From assembly GCF_030411955.1 (NCBI RefSeq), contig NZ_JASNRA010000009.1, positions 157,960-209,717 of the forward strand: a DNA stretch of 51,758 nucleotides, written 5' to 3'. A program made the position numbers and the translations under genes. Positions within the stretch are counted from its first letter, which is position 1; every line of letters starts with the position of its first letter. Under the pieces are notes generated by a model. That model was not told the DNA's origin. It did not search any database and was given only the letters and a program-made list of their open reading frames with translations. Below are positions 34,155-43,770 of this stretch, one piece after another. This DNA is from Massilia sp. YIM B02443 (GTDB lineage Bacteria > Pseudomonadota > Gammaproteobacteria > Burkholderiales > Burkholderiaceae_D).

Positions 34155-34970
34155 ATGGAACTGTGCGACGACAACCTCACCGCGATCATTGGCCTGGTGC
34201 GCAAGCACACCGGCATCGCAATGAACGAGCACAAGCGCGTGCTGCTGCAGGGCCGCCTGCTGCCGCGCCTGCGCGCGCTGGGCTTGAGCTCCTACCGCGC
34301 CTACATCGAGCGCCTGGCCACTGACCGCGCTGAAGTCGCATCGTTCATCAATTCGGTGACCACCAACGACACCGCCTTCTTCCGCACCCCGGCCGTGTGG
34401 CGCTGGCTGGAGCGCGAGTTCCTGCCAGGCTGGGTAGCCCGCGGCGAAACCCGCCCGCTGCGCATCTGGTCGGCGGCCGCGGCCACCGGCGAGGAGTCGT
34501 ACTCGCTGGCCATGACCTGCCTCGAGTTCGCGCAGCGCGCGCCGGACCTGCGCTTCGAGATCATGGCCACCGACATCTCGACCGACGCCCTGGCCACCGC
34601 GCGCGCGGCGCTGTACCGCGGCCGCAGCGTCGAGCGCTTCGAGCAGGACTATCCGGCGCTGTTTCGCAAGTACCTGCGCCCGGTGGCCGGCGGCTTCGCC
34701 TTCGGCGCCGACGTCACCGGCCACGTGAGCTTCGGCGAGCACAACCTGTTGCAGCGCCCGCCGCGCGCCGGCTGGTTCGACCTGGTCATGCTGCGCAACG
34801 TCCTGATCTATTTCGATCACGAGAACCAGGAGCGCGTCCTGGCCGGCGCCCACGCCGCGATGCGCCCGGATGCGCGCCTGGTCCTGGGCGAACAGGAATC
34901 CATCACCCGCCTGCAGACGCCGTTCGCGTTCGAGCAGGCCCACGTTTATCGCATTGGCGGAGAAAAATAA
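34155..34970 (+). CDS. cheR: CheR chemoreceptor glutamate methyltransferase
   Basis: A 271-residue SAM-dependent enzyme that methylates receptor glutamates. The N-terminal helical domain (about 1-75) has the NDTAFFRTPAVWRWLE segment (family 'N.T.FFR...F..L'). The Rossmann domain has IWSAAAATGEESYSLAM, where the usual GCSTGEE-type motif I reads AAATGEE, then ATDISTDAL and the VMLRNVLIYFD motif. AAGGAA lies shortly before the ATG. There is no TPR extension. It lies between the PAS receptor and cheD, whose start overlaps its stop (TAATG). The receptor upstream is the natural substrate. Confidence 0.93.
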   Translation: MELCDDNLTAIIGLVRKHTGIAMNEHKRVLLQGRLLPRLRALGLSSYRAYIERLATDRAEVASFINSVTTNDTAFFRTPAVWRWLEREFLPGWVARGETRPLRIWSAAAATGEESYSLAMTCLEFAQRAPDLRFEIMATDISTDALATARAALYRGRSVERFEQDYPALFRKYLRPVAGGFAFGADVTGHVSFGEHNLLQRPPRAGWFDLVMLRNVLIYFDHENQERVLAGAHAAMRPDARLVLGEQESITRLQTPFAFEQAHVYRIGGEK

Positions 34971-35521
34971 TGAATATGCAGAGCCTGAACCAGATGTCGT
35001 ATGTGCTGTCCGGCCAGATGGAGATCGGCCAGGGCGAGCAGGTCCTGACCGCGCTGCTCGGTTCCTGCGTCGGGATCGGCATGATCTGGCGTAAGGAGCG
35101 CCGCTGCGGCCTGGCCCATTGCTTCCTGCCCGAAGGCGTGGAGAGTGGCGAGGATTCGGCGCGTTACGTCAGCGCCGCCGTGCCGCGCCTGCTGGCCAGG
35201 CTGGGCGTGCGCCGCGAGCAGTACGAAGAGGTCGACGTGATCGTCGCCGGCGGTGCGCGCATGCTCAACCTGCGCAATGCCGACGGCACTGTCGGCTCGC
35301 GCAACATCGAGGCGGCGCGCGTCCAGCTGCTCGAACGCGGCCTGCAGGTGATGTTCCAGGACGTGGGCGGCTCGCACGGCCGCCGCCTGTCGATCGACTG
35401 CGAGCGCCAGACCTTCAGCGTGGTGCGCATCGTGCGCGACCAGCAGACCCCGCGCCTGCCGCAGCCTTATCAGCAGCCGTCGCAGTTGCCTCAATATCAG
35501 CGCCAGGCGGTGTTCGCATGA
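34970..35521 (+). CDS. cheD: CheD receptor glutamine deamidase
   Basis: A 183-residue CheD. It deamidates receptor glutamines to glutamate. The catalytic Cys is in LLGSCVGIGM (about residues 31-40), the partner His in LAHCFLP (about 48-54), and the VIVAGGARML and NIEAARVQLLE stretches are standard. The family is usually about 160-200 residues. The C-terminal 20 residues are Gln/Pro-rich. The start at 34970 overlaps the cheR stop (TAATG); a second in-frame ATG lies 6 bp later. The TGA overlaps the ATG of the next gene, so all four genes are coupled. Confidence 0.92.
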   Translation: MNMQSLNQMSYVLSGQMEIGQGEQVLTALLGSCVGIGMIWRKERRCGLAHCFLPEGVESGEDSARYVSAAVPRLLARLGVRREQYEEVDVIVAGGARMLNLRNADGTVGSRNIEAARVQLLERGLQVMFQDVGGSHGRRLSIDCERQTFSVVRIVRDQQTPRLPQPYQQPSQLPQYQRQAVFA

Positions 35522-37131
35522 GCGCGCAGTTCTCCCTCTCTAGCGCCGGCGACGAGCGCATGGTGGGGCGCCCCGAAGTGCAGGCCGCGCTTGCCCAGCG
35601 CGAAGCGCAACACGCCGACGCCGCGCGCGTGCTGCGCGAAGCGGCCGGCATGGAAACCGTCGGCACCTTCTTCCTCAACGGCCAGGAGTTCGCGCTGCCG
35701 GCGGCCGCCGTGCGCGAAGTGGTGGGCATGCCCGAGCGCGTGACCCCGATCCCGCTGTCGCCCGACTGCCTGGAAGGCATCTTCACGCTGCGCGGCGCCG
35801 CCATTCCGCTGCTGAACCTGGGCCGCATCTTCGAGACCGATGCGCCAAACGCGCATGCCGGCCAGCGAGTAGCGATCATCGACCACGACGACATCCAGGT
35901 CGGCCTGCTGTTCGACGCCACCGGGGAAGTGCTGCGCGTGCGTCCCGAGCAGCGCGCCAGCCTGCAGTATGACGCCGCGCAGGCGAAGTGCGTGGTGGCC
36001 GGCGCCATCACCCTGGACGACGGCGCGCGCATCGTTCAGATGCTGGACGCCGCCGCCCTGGTCCGGATCGACAACGTGCCGCAGGTGCGCGCCCACGCCA
36101 GCGTGCAGCGCGACGCCTGGCGCATGCGCTTCCTGCGCCAGGCGCAGGGCCGCAAGTGCATCTCGTTCACCGTCGGCGGCCTGCGCTTTGCCCTCGCCAT
36201 GGAAGCGATCCAGGAGATCATGCGCGTGCCCGAGCTGCTGCCCTCCGTCATGCTGGGCCGCCTGTGCAAGGGCTGGATCAACCTGCGCGGGGCGCCGGTC
36301 GGCGTGGTCGATTTCGGCGCCATGCTGCAGTGCGCGCCGGGCCTGGGGGAGGAAGAAGAGCGTCGGATCCTGGTGGTACGTGTGGGCGGCGAGCAGCTTG
36401 GGCTGCTGGTCGATGCGGTGGACGACATCCGGCCGTACTTCGACACCGACATCCTGCCGATCCCGCTGCTGGGCACCGCGCGCGGCGCCATGTACCGCGG
36501 CTGCCTGCCGAACGTCGAGCTGGGCGACAGCCTGTTCCTCGACCACGAGCGGCTGTTCTCGGATGCCGAAGTGGCCGAGATCTGCGCCGGACACCGCCGC
36601 CTGTATGCGCAAGAGGCCAGCGCCGCCAGCGCCGCCGCCAAGCGCGCCACCGGCCGCCGCGTCTACCTGGCGTTCTCGCTGGAGACCGGCTGGGCCGCCG
36701 ACATCAGCCAGGTGCGCGAGCTGGTCGACTTTGCCGGCCCGGTGACGCGTCCGCCGGGCATGCCCGACTGCGTGCACGGCATGATGCAGGTGCGCCAGCA
36801 GATGGTGTGCGTGATCGACCTGCGCCGCCTGTACGGCATGGCGCCGCTGGAAGAGCGCAGCGCCTGCCGCATCCTGGTGCTGGAGCACGAGGGCGAGCGC
36901 TTCGGCCTGATCGTCGACCGCGTCGACACCATCCTGTCGCTGCCAGACAGCCAGCGCCGCCCGTCGCCGCAGCTGCTGCGCGTGAACGGCCCGCAGGACA
37001 TGCGGCGCGACAGCGCCGAGGTGCTGGAAGTGCCGGGGATCGACGGCAAGGAAGACGTGCTGACGCTGTTCGACAAGGAGCGCTTCATCGCGTCGCTCAA
37101 GGAGCAGCTGGGAGGGCAGGTGGCGGCTTGA
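35518..37131 (+). CDS. Triple CheW-domain coupling protein
   Basis: A 537-residue protein made of three CheW domains and little else. Domain 1 is at about 46-185 (TFFLNGQEFALPAAAVREVV, IFTLRGAAIPLLNLG), domain 2 at about 215-365 (SFTVGGLRFALAMEAIQEIM, INLRGAPVGVVDFG), and domain 3 at about 380-530 (AFSLETGWAADISQVRELV, MMQVRQQMVCVIDL). Ordinary CheW is about 160 residues. Domain 3 has the canonical 'RG' turn altered to RQ, so its kinase or receptor contact may be weaker. Such proteins could cross-link receptors and CheA in cytoplasmic arrays. No CheA is encoded here. The start overlaps the cheD stop by four bases. It ends the operon, before a strong terminator. Confidence 0.9.
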   Translation: MSAQFSLSSAGDERMVGRPEVQAALAQREAQHADAARVLREAAGMETVGTFFLNGQEFALPAAAVREVVGMPERVTPIPLSPDCLEGIFTLRGAAIPLLNLGRIFETDAPNAHAGQRVAIIDHDDIQVGLLFDATGEVLRVRPEQRASLQYDAAQAKCVVAGAITLDDGARIVQMLDAAALVRIDNVPQVRAHASVQRDAWRMRFLRQAQGRKCISFTVGGLRFALAMEAIQEIMRVPELLPSVMLGRLCKGWINLRGAPVGVVDFGAMLQCAPGLGEEEERRILVVRVGGEQLGLLVDAVDDIRPYFDTDILPIPLLGTARGAMYRGCLPNVELGDSLFLDHERLFSDAEVAEICAGHRRLYAQEASAASAAAKRATGRRVYLAFSLETGWAADISQVRELVDFAGPVTRPPGMPDCVHGMMQVRQQMVCVIDLRRLYGMAPLEERSACRILVLEHEGERFGLIVDRVDTILSLPDSQRRPSPQLLRVNGPQDMRRDSAEVLEVPGIDGKEDVLTLFDKERFIASLKEQLGGQVAA

Positions 37132-37177
37132 GCGCCGTGCAAGACCGCTTCAGCCGATAATCACAGTGAGTCCATCG

Positions 37178-37213
37178 ACGTCATCCCCGCCTTCGGGGGT
37201 GACGTTTTTTTTT
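37178..37213 (+). terminator. Rho-independent terminator of the chemotaxis-like operon
   Basis: The stem ACGTCATCCCC / GGGGGTGACGT (11 bp including one T-G pair) with a 6-nt loop is followed by nine T residues (37205-37213), 47 bp after the triple-CheW stop. Confidence 0.92.
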
Positions 37214-40200
37214 AAGCCAGGCGCTCGAGCAACGCCCCCAGCTGCCCCGCATCATAGGGCTTCCCTAACCACGCATCCGCCACCTCCGGGCGCTCGCTCC
37301 CGCCCGACACGATCGCCACCCGCGTCGCCGGCAGCCGTTCCTTCACCAGCCGCGCCAGCGCTTCGCCGTGCATCCCGGGCAGCTGCAGGTCGGTCAGCAC
37401 GATGTCCGGCCTGCGCGCCAGCAGTTCCAGCGCGGCTTCCGCGCAATCGGCCTCCAGCACCTCGTAGCCCAGCAGGCGCACCAGTTCCGCCGTGTTGTCG
37501 CGGATGTCGGCGTCGTCTTCCACCAGCAATACGCGCGCCTTGTACCCATCAGCTGCCGGCGGGGCGGAAGAGGCCACAGGAGCCTCGGAAACGCCCGCCA
37601 CGGCCCGATTCTTCTGCTGCTGGTTGCCCAGCACGTGACGCACCTTGCGCGCCAGCGCGTCGCGCGTATACGGCTTGCCGAGCAGTTCCACGCCCGGATC
37701 GAGCCGGCCGCCGTGCACGATCGCGTTCTCGGTGTAGCCCGAGGTGAACAGCACCGCTACTTCCGGCAGCCGCGCGCGCGCCTTGCGCGCCAGGTCCGGG
37801 CTGCGCAGGGGGCCGGGCATGACCACGTCGGTAAACAGCAGGTCGATGTGCACGCCGCTGTCGATCACGGTCAGGGCCGCGCTGGCGTCGCCCGCGCGCA
37901 GCACGCGGTAACCGAGGTCGGTCAGCATGTCGACCACGGTCAGGCGCACCTGCTCGTCGTCCTCGACCACCAGCACCGTCTCGTGCCCGCCCGCGACCGG
38001 CTGCGCCAGCTGCTCGCCCGGGTGGTCTTCGGCCCCGTAGGAGCGCGGCAGATAGATCTTGACCGTGGTGCCTTCGCCGACCTCGCTGTAGATCTTGACG
38101 TGGCCGCCCGACTGCTTGACCAGGCCGTACACCATCGACAGGCCCAGGCCCGTGCCCTTGCCCTCGGGCTTGGTCGAGAAAAACGGCTCGAAGGCCTGGT
38201 CGATCACGTCCTGCGGCATGCCGCTGCCGGTGTCGCTCACCGCCAGCAGCACGTACTGGCCGGGCGCCACCTCCGGGTGGGTGGCGCAGTATTGGTCGTC
38301 GAGCGCAGCGTTGTTGACCTCGATGGTCAGCTTGCCCGCGCCATCCATCGCGTCGCGCGCATTGATCGCCAGGTTCAGGATCGCGTTCTCGATCTGGGCC
38401 GGATCGACCTCGGTGGTCCACAGGCCGCCCGAGACGATCGTCTCGATGTCGATCTCTTCGCCCAGCGCGCGCCGCATCATGTCTTCCATGCCGGCCAGCA
38501 GGCGGCTGATCTTCACTGCGCGCGGCTCGAGCGGCTGGCGCCGCGCGAACGACAGCAGCGAGCTGGCCAGCTTGGCGCCGCGCTCGACGCCGCTCATGGC
38601 GCTGTCGACGCGCTTGCGGATGTCGGGCATCGGCTCTCCATGTTTATCGAGCGTGCGCCCGATCAGCTGCAGGTTGCCGCCGATGACCTGCAGCAGGTTG
38701 TTGAAGTCGTGCGCCACGCCGCCGGTGAGCTTGCCGATGGTTTCCATCTTCTGCGCCTGCTGCAGCGCCGCCTCGGTGCGCCGCATCACGTCCAGCTGCT
38801 GCAGGTCGGCGCTGATGTCGCGTCCCACCGCGTGCACGTAATCCTGGTCGGGCGAAGCGGTCCACGACAGGTGGCACCACGAACCGTTCTTGCGCCGCCA
38901 GCGGTTCTCGAAGCGGTACACCTGGCCGCCGGCCTGCAGCTCGGCCACCTGGCGCCGGGTCTGCTCGCGGTCGTCCGGATGCACCAGTTCGAGGTAGGAC
39001 GCGCCCAGCATCTCGGCTTCGCTCCAGCCCAGGATCTGGGTGAAGGCCGGGTTCATCGCGTACAGCGTGGTCTCGTGGTCGGCCACCATCATGATGTCCT
39101 TCGACAGGCGCCACATGCGGTCGCGCTCCGCGGTGCGGCGTTCGACCCGCTGCTCCAGGCTGGCATTGATGCTGGCCAGGGCGTCGCTGGCGCGCTTCTG
39201 GTCTTCGATGTCGATGCTGCTGCCGATCCACAGCGCGGCGGCGCCGGCTTCGCGCCCATCCTCGCCTGGCGAGATGCGCGCGCGCACCAGGTGCCAGCGC
39301 CAGGCGCCGTCGGCGCGGCGCAGGCGCGCCTCGATCTCGAACGGGGTGGCGCTCGAGACGCTGGCCTGCCAGTGCGCCTGGTAACGCGCGGCGTCGTCGG
39401 GATGCAGCAGGCGCGTCCAGCCATGCCCGAGGAGGGCGTCGGGCGCGAGGCCGGCGTAGTCGAACACCTGGTCGTTGAACCATTCGGCGCTGCCGTCGGC
39501 GCGCGCGGCCCAGACGTGATTCGGCATGGCCCGGGCGAAGGTGCGGAAGCGTTCCTCGCTGGCGCGCAGCGCGCGTTCGGCGGTGACCCGTTCGGTGACG
39601 TCGTTGCCCTCGACGAAGGTGGCGAACACGGCGCCGGTGCTGTCCTTCAGCGGCTGCAGCACGAAGTCGATGTAGCTGTGGGTGGCGCCGCCCTCGGGCG
39701 CGCGCAGGGTCAGCGGCGCGCCTTCGGCGCGCACCGCCTCGCCGCTGTCGAAGCAGGCGTCGAGCGCCTCGACGATGCCTTGCTCGGCCAGCTCCGGCAC
39801 CGCCTCGTGCACCGGCAGGCCGAGCAGGGGACGGGCGCCGACCAGCTTGCGGTAGGCGCCGTTGGCCAGCGCGTAGCGGTGCTCGCGCCCCTCGAGCAGG
39901 CAGATGAAACCGGGCGCCTGTTCGAACATGGTGTTCAGGCGCTCGCGTTCGGCGCGCACGCGCCGTTCGGCCTTGACCTTGCTGGAGGTCTCGACCACCA
40001 CCGACATCACGCCGGCGATGTCGCCGTCCTGGTCGCGGATCGGCGAATAATCGAGGTTCATCCAGACCTGTTCCGGCGCGCCGCTGCGGTGCAGGGTCAG
40101 TTCCTGGTCCTGGTAGCTCAGCGTGCCGCCCGCCAGCCCGACCCGCATCACGTTGTCGTTGAAGTCGGCCACTTCGGGCCAGCCTTCGCGCACCTTGGAG

Positions 40201-40445
40201 CCGAGCAGCCGGGGATGGCGCCCGCCGGCGAACACGCGGTAGGCGTCGTTGTAGATCATGTAGCCGTCTTCGCCCCACAGGGTGACGATCGGGGCCGGGG
40301 TCGCCATGATCAGGGCCACCGTGGTCTTGAGCACCGCCGGCCAGCCGTCGATCGGGCCCAGCGCGGTTTGATCCCACGGGAAGGCGAGCAGCAGGCGCGA
40401 AGTTTCGTCAAGCGCGGGCAGGAAGGGAAGACTGGCTTGCGGCAT
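37212..40445 (-). CDS. Hybrid histidine kinase, four PAS and two receivers
   Basis: A 1077-residue cytoplasmic hybrid kinase. Four PAS domains are readable: about 35-160 (with a FHA-like GPIDGWPAVLKTTVALIM leader often seen in such kinases), 170-290, 300-425 and 440-550. The HisKA has His579 in GGVAHDFNNLLQVIGGN, the subgroup with asparagine after the phosphohistidine box. The HATPase has NLAINARDAM, SDTGSGMP and GTGLGLSMVYG. Receiver 1 (about 800-915) has phospho-acceptor Asp in LLFTDVVMPG, and receiver 2 (about 950-1075) in IVLTDLQLPG. No DNA-binding output is present, so a further partner or phosphorelay is needed. It stands alone, convergent with the chemotaxis operon and divergent from the SRAP gene. 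Confidence 0.9.
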   Translation of the reverse strand: MPQASLPFLPALDETSRLLLAFPWDQTALGPIDGWPAVLKTTVALIMATPAPIVTLWGEDGYMIYNDAYRVFAGGRHPRLLGSKVREGWPEVADFNDNVMRVGLAGGTLSYQDQELTLHRSGAPEQVWMNLDYSPIRDQDGDIAGVMSVVVETSSKVKAERRVRAERERLNTMFEQAPGFICLLEGREHRYALANGAYRKLVGARPLLGLPVHEAVPELAEQGIVEALDACFDSGEAVRAEGAPLTLRAPEGGATHSYIDFVLQPLKDSTGAVFATFVEGNDVTERVTAERALRASEERFRTFARAMPNHVWAARADGSAEWFNDQVFDYAGLAPDALLGHGWTRLLHPDDAARYQAHWQASVSSATPFEIEARLRRADGAWRWHLVRARISPGEDGREAGAAALWIGSSIDIEDQKRASDALASINASLEQRVERRTAERDRMWRLSKDIMMVADHETTLYAMNPAFTQILGWSEAEMLGASYLELVHPDDREQTRRQVAELQAGGQVYRFENRWRRKNGSWCHLSWTASPDQDYVHAVGRDISADLQQLDVMRRTEAALQQAQKMETIGKLTGGVAHDFNNLLQVIGGNLQLIGRTLDKHGEPMPDIRKRVDSAMSGVERGAKLASSLLSFARRQPLEPRAVKISRLLAGMEDMMRRALGEEIDIETIVSGGLWTTEVDPAQIENAILNLAINARDAMDGAGKLTIEVNNAALDDQYCATHPEVAPGQYVLLAVSDTGSGMPQDVIDQAFEPFFSTKPEGKGTGLGLSMVYGLVKQSGGHVKIYSEVGEGTTVKIYLPRSYGAEDHPGEQLAQPVAGGHETVLVVEDDEQVRLTVVDMLTDLGYRVLRAGDASAALTVIDSGVHIDLLFTDVVMPGPLRSPDLARKARARLPEVAVLFTSGYTENAIVHGGRLDPGVELLGKPYTRDALARKVRHVLGNQQQKNRAVAGVSEAPVASSAPPAADGYKARVLLVEDDADIRDNTAELVRLLGYEVLEADCAEAALELLARRPDIVLTDLQLPGMHGEALARLVKERLPATRVAIVSGGSERPEVADAWLGKPYDAGQLGALLERLA

Positions 40446-40553
40446 CGGGATACAATGAAAAATGGCGGTGTGGGCATTTTACACTTGAGCTCGAGGCGTT
40501 CGTCTCACCGACCGCGGCTTGTTTATATTTGGCAACAACATTTCAGCAAAAAC

Positions 40554-41258
40554 ATGTGCGTCAACTACCGTCCCCCGACCCCGGAACAATTCAACGGCCG
40601 CATCGGCGCCTTCAGCGAGCTGCCGCGCGACTGGCACTGGCCGGAAGAGACCTGGAAGGACTACGTGGCGCCGATCCTGCGCGCCGCCCCCGGCATGCGC
40701 GCCCAGGCGGCGCTGGCCAGCTACGGCATGACCCCGCGCCGCCACATTCCGCCCGGCGTCAAGCCGTTCGACACCATGAATGCGCGCGCCGAGTCGCTCG
40801 GCGAGCGGCGCTCGTTCTCGCCATTCTGGCGCCGCCTGCAATTGTGCGCGGTGCCGATGCAACACTTCTACGAGCCGTGCTACGAGAGCGGGCGCGCGGT
40901 GCGCCACGCAATCGGGATGGCCGACGATGCGCCGTTCTGGGTGGCCGGGCTGTGGCGCGAATGGCAGGAAGCGGACGGCTCGATTGCGACCGCGTTCACC
41001 CAGATCACCATCAACGCCGACACCCATCCGCTGATGCGGCGCATGCACAAGCCGGGCGACGAGAAGCGCACGCTGGTGGTGCTGCCGGAGGACGAAGTGC
41101 GCTCGTGGCTGGCTTGCGATGACCTGCAGGTGGCGCGCAGTTTTTTGCGGCACTATCCGACCGAGTTGATGAAGGACTGGGCCGCGCCGAAGGCGGCGAC
41201 GGCGCGGGTGCCGCAGCCGCAATCGCCGCCGCTGCCGGTGAACGGCGAGTTGTTCTGA
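40554..41258 (+). CDS. SRAP (HMCES/YedK) abasic-site DNA-protein crosslink protein
   Basis: A 234-residue SOS-response-associated peptidase-fold protein. It covalently caps abasic sites in single-stranded DNA through Cys2, after removal of Met1. Catalytic positions can be aligned: Cys2 (MCVNYR), Asn76/Arg78 (MNARAES), Glu107 (HFYEP, in place of the usual GFYEW) and His165 (MHKPGDEKR, in place of HERMP). It is a divergent subgroup but keeps all four. The start is fixed by the need for Cys at position 2. No LexA-type box is apparent upstream, and no SOS partner genes (imuA, imuB, dnaE2) are adjacent. Confidence 0.88.
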   Translation: MCVNYRPPTPEQFNGRIGAFSELPRDWHWPEETWKDYVAPILRAAPGMRAQAALASYGMTPRRHIPPGVKPFDTMNARAESLGERRSFSPFWRRLQLCAVPMQHFYEPCYESGRAVRHAIGMADDAPFWVAGLWREWQEADGSIATAFTQITINADTHPLMRRMHKPGDEKRTLVVLPEDEVRSWLACDDLQVARSFLRHYPTELMKDWAAPKAATARVPQPQSPPLPVNGELF

Positions 41259-41294
41259 GGAGGTGCGGCCTGGCGCGGGCCGCCGGAGCCAATG

Positions 41295-42425
41295 CTAGAT
41301 GTAGCGCCGCTCGAAACGGCTGCCAAGACGCGTCAGCACTTCGTAGCCGATGGTGCCGGCCTGCGCCGCCACGTCGTCCACCGTCTGCTGCGCGCACAAC
41401 AGGTCCACGGTATCGCCCGGCGCCAGGCGGCCTTCGGGCAGGGCGCTGACGTCGAGCGTGACGCTGTCCATCGACACCGTGCCCACGAACGGCACGGCGA
41501 CGCCGTCGACCCAGGCATACGAGATGCCGCTCAGCGCGCGCAGCCAGCCGTCGGCGTAGCCGATGCCGATGGTGGCGATGCGGCGCGGGCCGGGCGCGAC
41601 GTAGCGCGCGCCGTAGCCGACGATGTCGCCGGCGCCGATGGTGCGCAGCTGCACCACGCGCGCACTCAGGGACACCGCCTGGCGCAAGGGGTTCGGCGAC
41701 CCGGGCTGCGGATTGATGCCGTACAGCGCGGCGCCAGGGCGCAGCAGGTCGAAGCGGTAGCCGTCGCCCAGGAACACCGCCGACGAATTGGCCAGGCTGG
41801 CCGGCACGCCGGGGAAGTGGGCGCGCGCCGCCTCGAAATTCAGGCGCTGGCGTTCGTTGACCGGATGCTGCGCTTCGTCGGCGCAGGCCAGGTGGCTCAT
41901 CACCAGCCGCAGGTCGATGCCCGCCAGCCAGTGCGGATCGGCCGCCAGGCGCGCCAGGTCGGCCGGGGCCAGGCCCATGCGCGACATGCCGGTGTCGACC
42001 TGGATCGCGGCCGGCAGCGCGCGGCCCAGCGTGCGCGCCAGCGCGCGCCATTCGGCGATCTGGCCCGGGTCGTTCAGCACCGGAATCAGATCGTGGTCGA
42101 CGCAGGCGGCGGCGTGGCCCGGCATCGGGCCATGCAGCACGTAGATGGTCGCTGCCGGCGGCACCAGGGTGCGCAGGCGGATGCCTTCGTCCAGGTGGGC
42201 GGTGAAGAACGCCGTGCAGCCTTCGGCCACCAGCGCCGCCGCCACTTGCGCCATGCCGAGGCCATAGGCGTCGGCCTTCAGCACGCCGGCGCACACCGCG
42301 CCGGCGCCAGTCGCACGCAGCAGGCGGTAGTTGGCGCGCACCGCCTCCAGGTCGATCGTCAGGATCGCCCCGGCGCGGGTGCTCGCGACGCTGCAGGAAT
42401 CGTTGGTCGAACTATCGCGCATCAT
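41295..42425 (-). CDS. alr: Alanine racemase
   Basis: A 376-residue PLP enzyme that interconverts L- and D-alanine. The PLP lysine is Lys50 in VLKADAYGLG, the opposing base Tyr271 in VGYGARY, and the C-terminal beta domain has GTVSMDSVTLDVS. It lies 8 bp downstream of dadA on the same strand, so here it most likely serves catabolism (the DadX role): racemase makes D-alanine and DadA oxidises it to pyruvate and ammonia. It could also supply D-alanine for peptidoglycan if no second racemase exists. It has a 20-residue N-terminal extension before the TIM barrel. Confidence 0.95.
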   Translation of the reverse strand: MMRDSSTNDSCSVASTRAGAILTIDLEAVRANYRLLRATGAGAVCAGVLKADAYGLGMAQVAAALVAEGCTAFFTAHLDEGIRLRTLVPPAATIYVLHGPMPGHAAACVDHDLIPVLNDPGQIAEWRALARTLGRALPAAIQVDTGMSRMGLAPADLARLAADPHWLAGIDLRLVMSHLACADEAQHPVNERQRLNFEAARAHFPGVPASLANSSAVFLGDGYRFDLLRPGAALYGINPQPGSPNPLRQAVSLSARVVQLRTIGAGDIVGYGARYVAPGPRRIATIGIGYADGWLRALSGISYAWVDGVAVPFVGTVSMDSVTLDVSALPEGRLAPGDTVDLLCAQQTVDDVAAQAGTIGYEVLTRLGSRFERRYI

Positions 42426-42433
42426 CGGCCGCC

Positions 42434-43729
42434 TCAGGCGCGCGCAGGATCGGCGGCTTGCGCCGCGGCGGCGCCGGGCGTGCCGGCGTAGCGGAACACG
42501 GCCAGGTCGTCGGCCCGGATCGCCGGCGCCTTGCCGCTCACCAGGTCGGCGATCACGCTGGCCGAGCCGGCCGCCATGGTCCAGCCCAGGGTGCCGTGGC
42601 CAGTGTTCAGGAACAGGTTGCGCAGCGGGGTGGCGCCGACCACCGGGGTGCTGTCCGGCGTCATCGGGCGCAGGCCGGTCCAGAAGCTGGCCTGGCGCGT
42701 ATCGCCGGCGCCCGGGAACAGGTCGTTGACCACCAGTTCCAGCGTCTCGCGCCGGCGCGGGTTCAGTTTCAGGTTGTAGCCCGAGATCTCGGCCATGCCG
42801 CCGACGCGGATGCGGTTGTCGAAGCGGGTTACCGCGATCTTGTAGCTCTCGTCGAGGATGGTCGATACCGGGGCGCGGGCGGCGTCGTGGATCGGCACCG
42901 TCAGCGAATAGCCCTTGAGCGGGTAGACCGGCACCGGGAACCAGCGCTGCAGCAGCAGGCGCGAATAGCTGCCGAGCGCCAGCACGTAGCGGTCGGCCGT
43001 GAATTCGCCCTTGTCGGTGACCACGCCGGCGATGTCGCTGCCGGCTTCCTTCAGGTAGCGGACCGTCGTATCGAAGCTGAACTGTACGCCGAGCTCGCGC
43101 GCCATCGCGGTGAGGCGGGTGGTGAACAGCTGGCAGTCGCCGGTCTCGTCGTTCGGCAGGCGCAGGCCGCCCACCAGGCCGGCGTTCGCGCCCAGCGCCG
43201 GCTCGGCGCCGGCCAGCTGGCTGCCGCTCAGGAGTTCATACTCGACGCCGGCCTGGCGCAGCACCTCGATGTCCTTGGCGGCGCCGTCGAACTGCTGCTG
43301 GGTGCGGAACACCTGCAGCGTGCCTTGCTGGCGACCTTCGTAGGCGATGCCGGTATCGCGCCGCAGCGCGCGCATGCAGTCGCGGCTGTATTCGGCCAGG
43401 CGCACCATGCGTTCCTTGTTGACGGCGTAGCGTGCGGCGTCGCAGTTGCGGAACATCTCCCACATCCACTGCAACTGGAACAGTGTGCCGTCGGGCTGGA
43501 TGGCGAGCGGCGCGTGGCGCTGGAACAGCCATTTGGCGGCCTTCAGCGGCACGCCGGGCGCGGCCCAGGGCGAGGCGTAGCCGGGCGAGATCTGGCCGGC
43601 GTTGGCGAAGCTGGTCTCGAGGGCGGGCCCGGGCTGGCGGTCGATGACGGTGACCTCATGGCCGGCCTGCGCCAGATAATACGCGGTGGTGACGCCCACC
43701 ACGCCGCTGCCCAGAACGATGACGCGCAT
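42434..43729 (-). CDS. dadA: D-amino acid dehydrogenase small subunit
   Basis: A 431-residue FAD-dependent membrane-associated dehydrogenase that oxidises D-alanine and other D-amino acids, passing electrons to the respiratory chain. The N-terminal dinucleotide fold is [49 protein letters not shown] is the strongly conserved DadA segment. The C-terminus has [14 protein letters not shown] and [12 protein letters not shown]. Length is normal. It forms an operon with alr and is divergent from an Lrp-type gene (about 110 bp apart), the classical dad arrangement in Pseudomonas and Burkholderiales. Confidence 0.96.
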   Translation of the reverse strand: MRVIVLGSGVVGVTTAYYLAQAGHEVTVIDRQPGPALETSFANAGQISPGYASPWAAPGVPLKAAKWLFQRHAPLAIQPDGTLFQLQWMWEMFRNCDAARYAVNKERMVRLAEYSRDCMRALRRDTGIAYEGRQQGTLQVFRTQQQFDGAAKDIEVLRQAGVEYELLSGSQLAGAEPALGANAGLVGGLRLPNDETGDCQLFTTRLTAMARELGVQFSFDTTVRYLKEAGSDIAGVVTDKGEFTADRYVLALGSYSRLLLQRWFPVPVYPLKGYSLTVPIHDAARAPVSTILDESYKIAVTRFDNRIRVGGMAEISGYNLKLNPRRRETLELVVNDLFPGAGDTRQASFWTGLRPMTPDSTPVVGATPLRNLFLNTGHGTLGWTMAAGSASVIADLVSGKAPAIRADDLAVFRYAGTPGAAAAQAADPARA

Positions 43730-43770
43730 AGCTTCCTCGAAAATAAGTCGGAATCAGTAAAGGTTGCCAT

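Noticed and set aside
37368..40553. Long plus-strand frame leading into the SRAP gene
   Set aside because: The SRAP protein needs Cys at position 2, which fixes the start at 40554; the upstream part is antisense to the hybrid kinase and has no family similarity.
40446..40553. LexA (SOS) box upstream of the SRAP gene
   Set aside because: No CTGT-N8-ACAG or close variant was found in the intergenic region.
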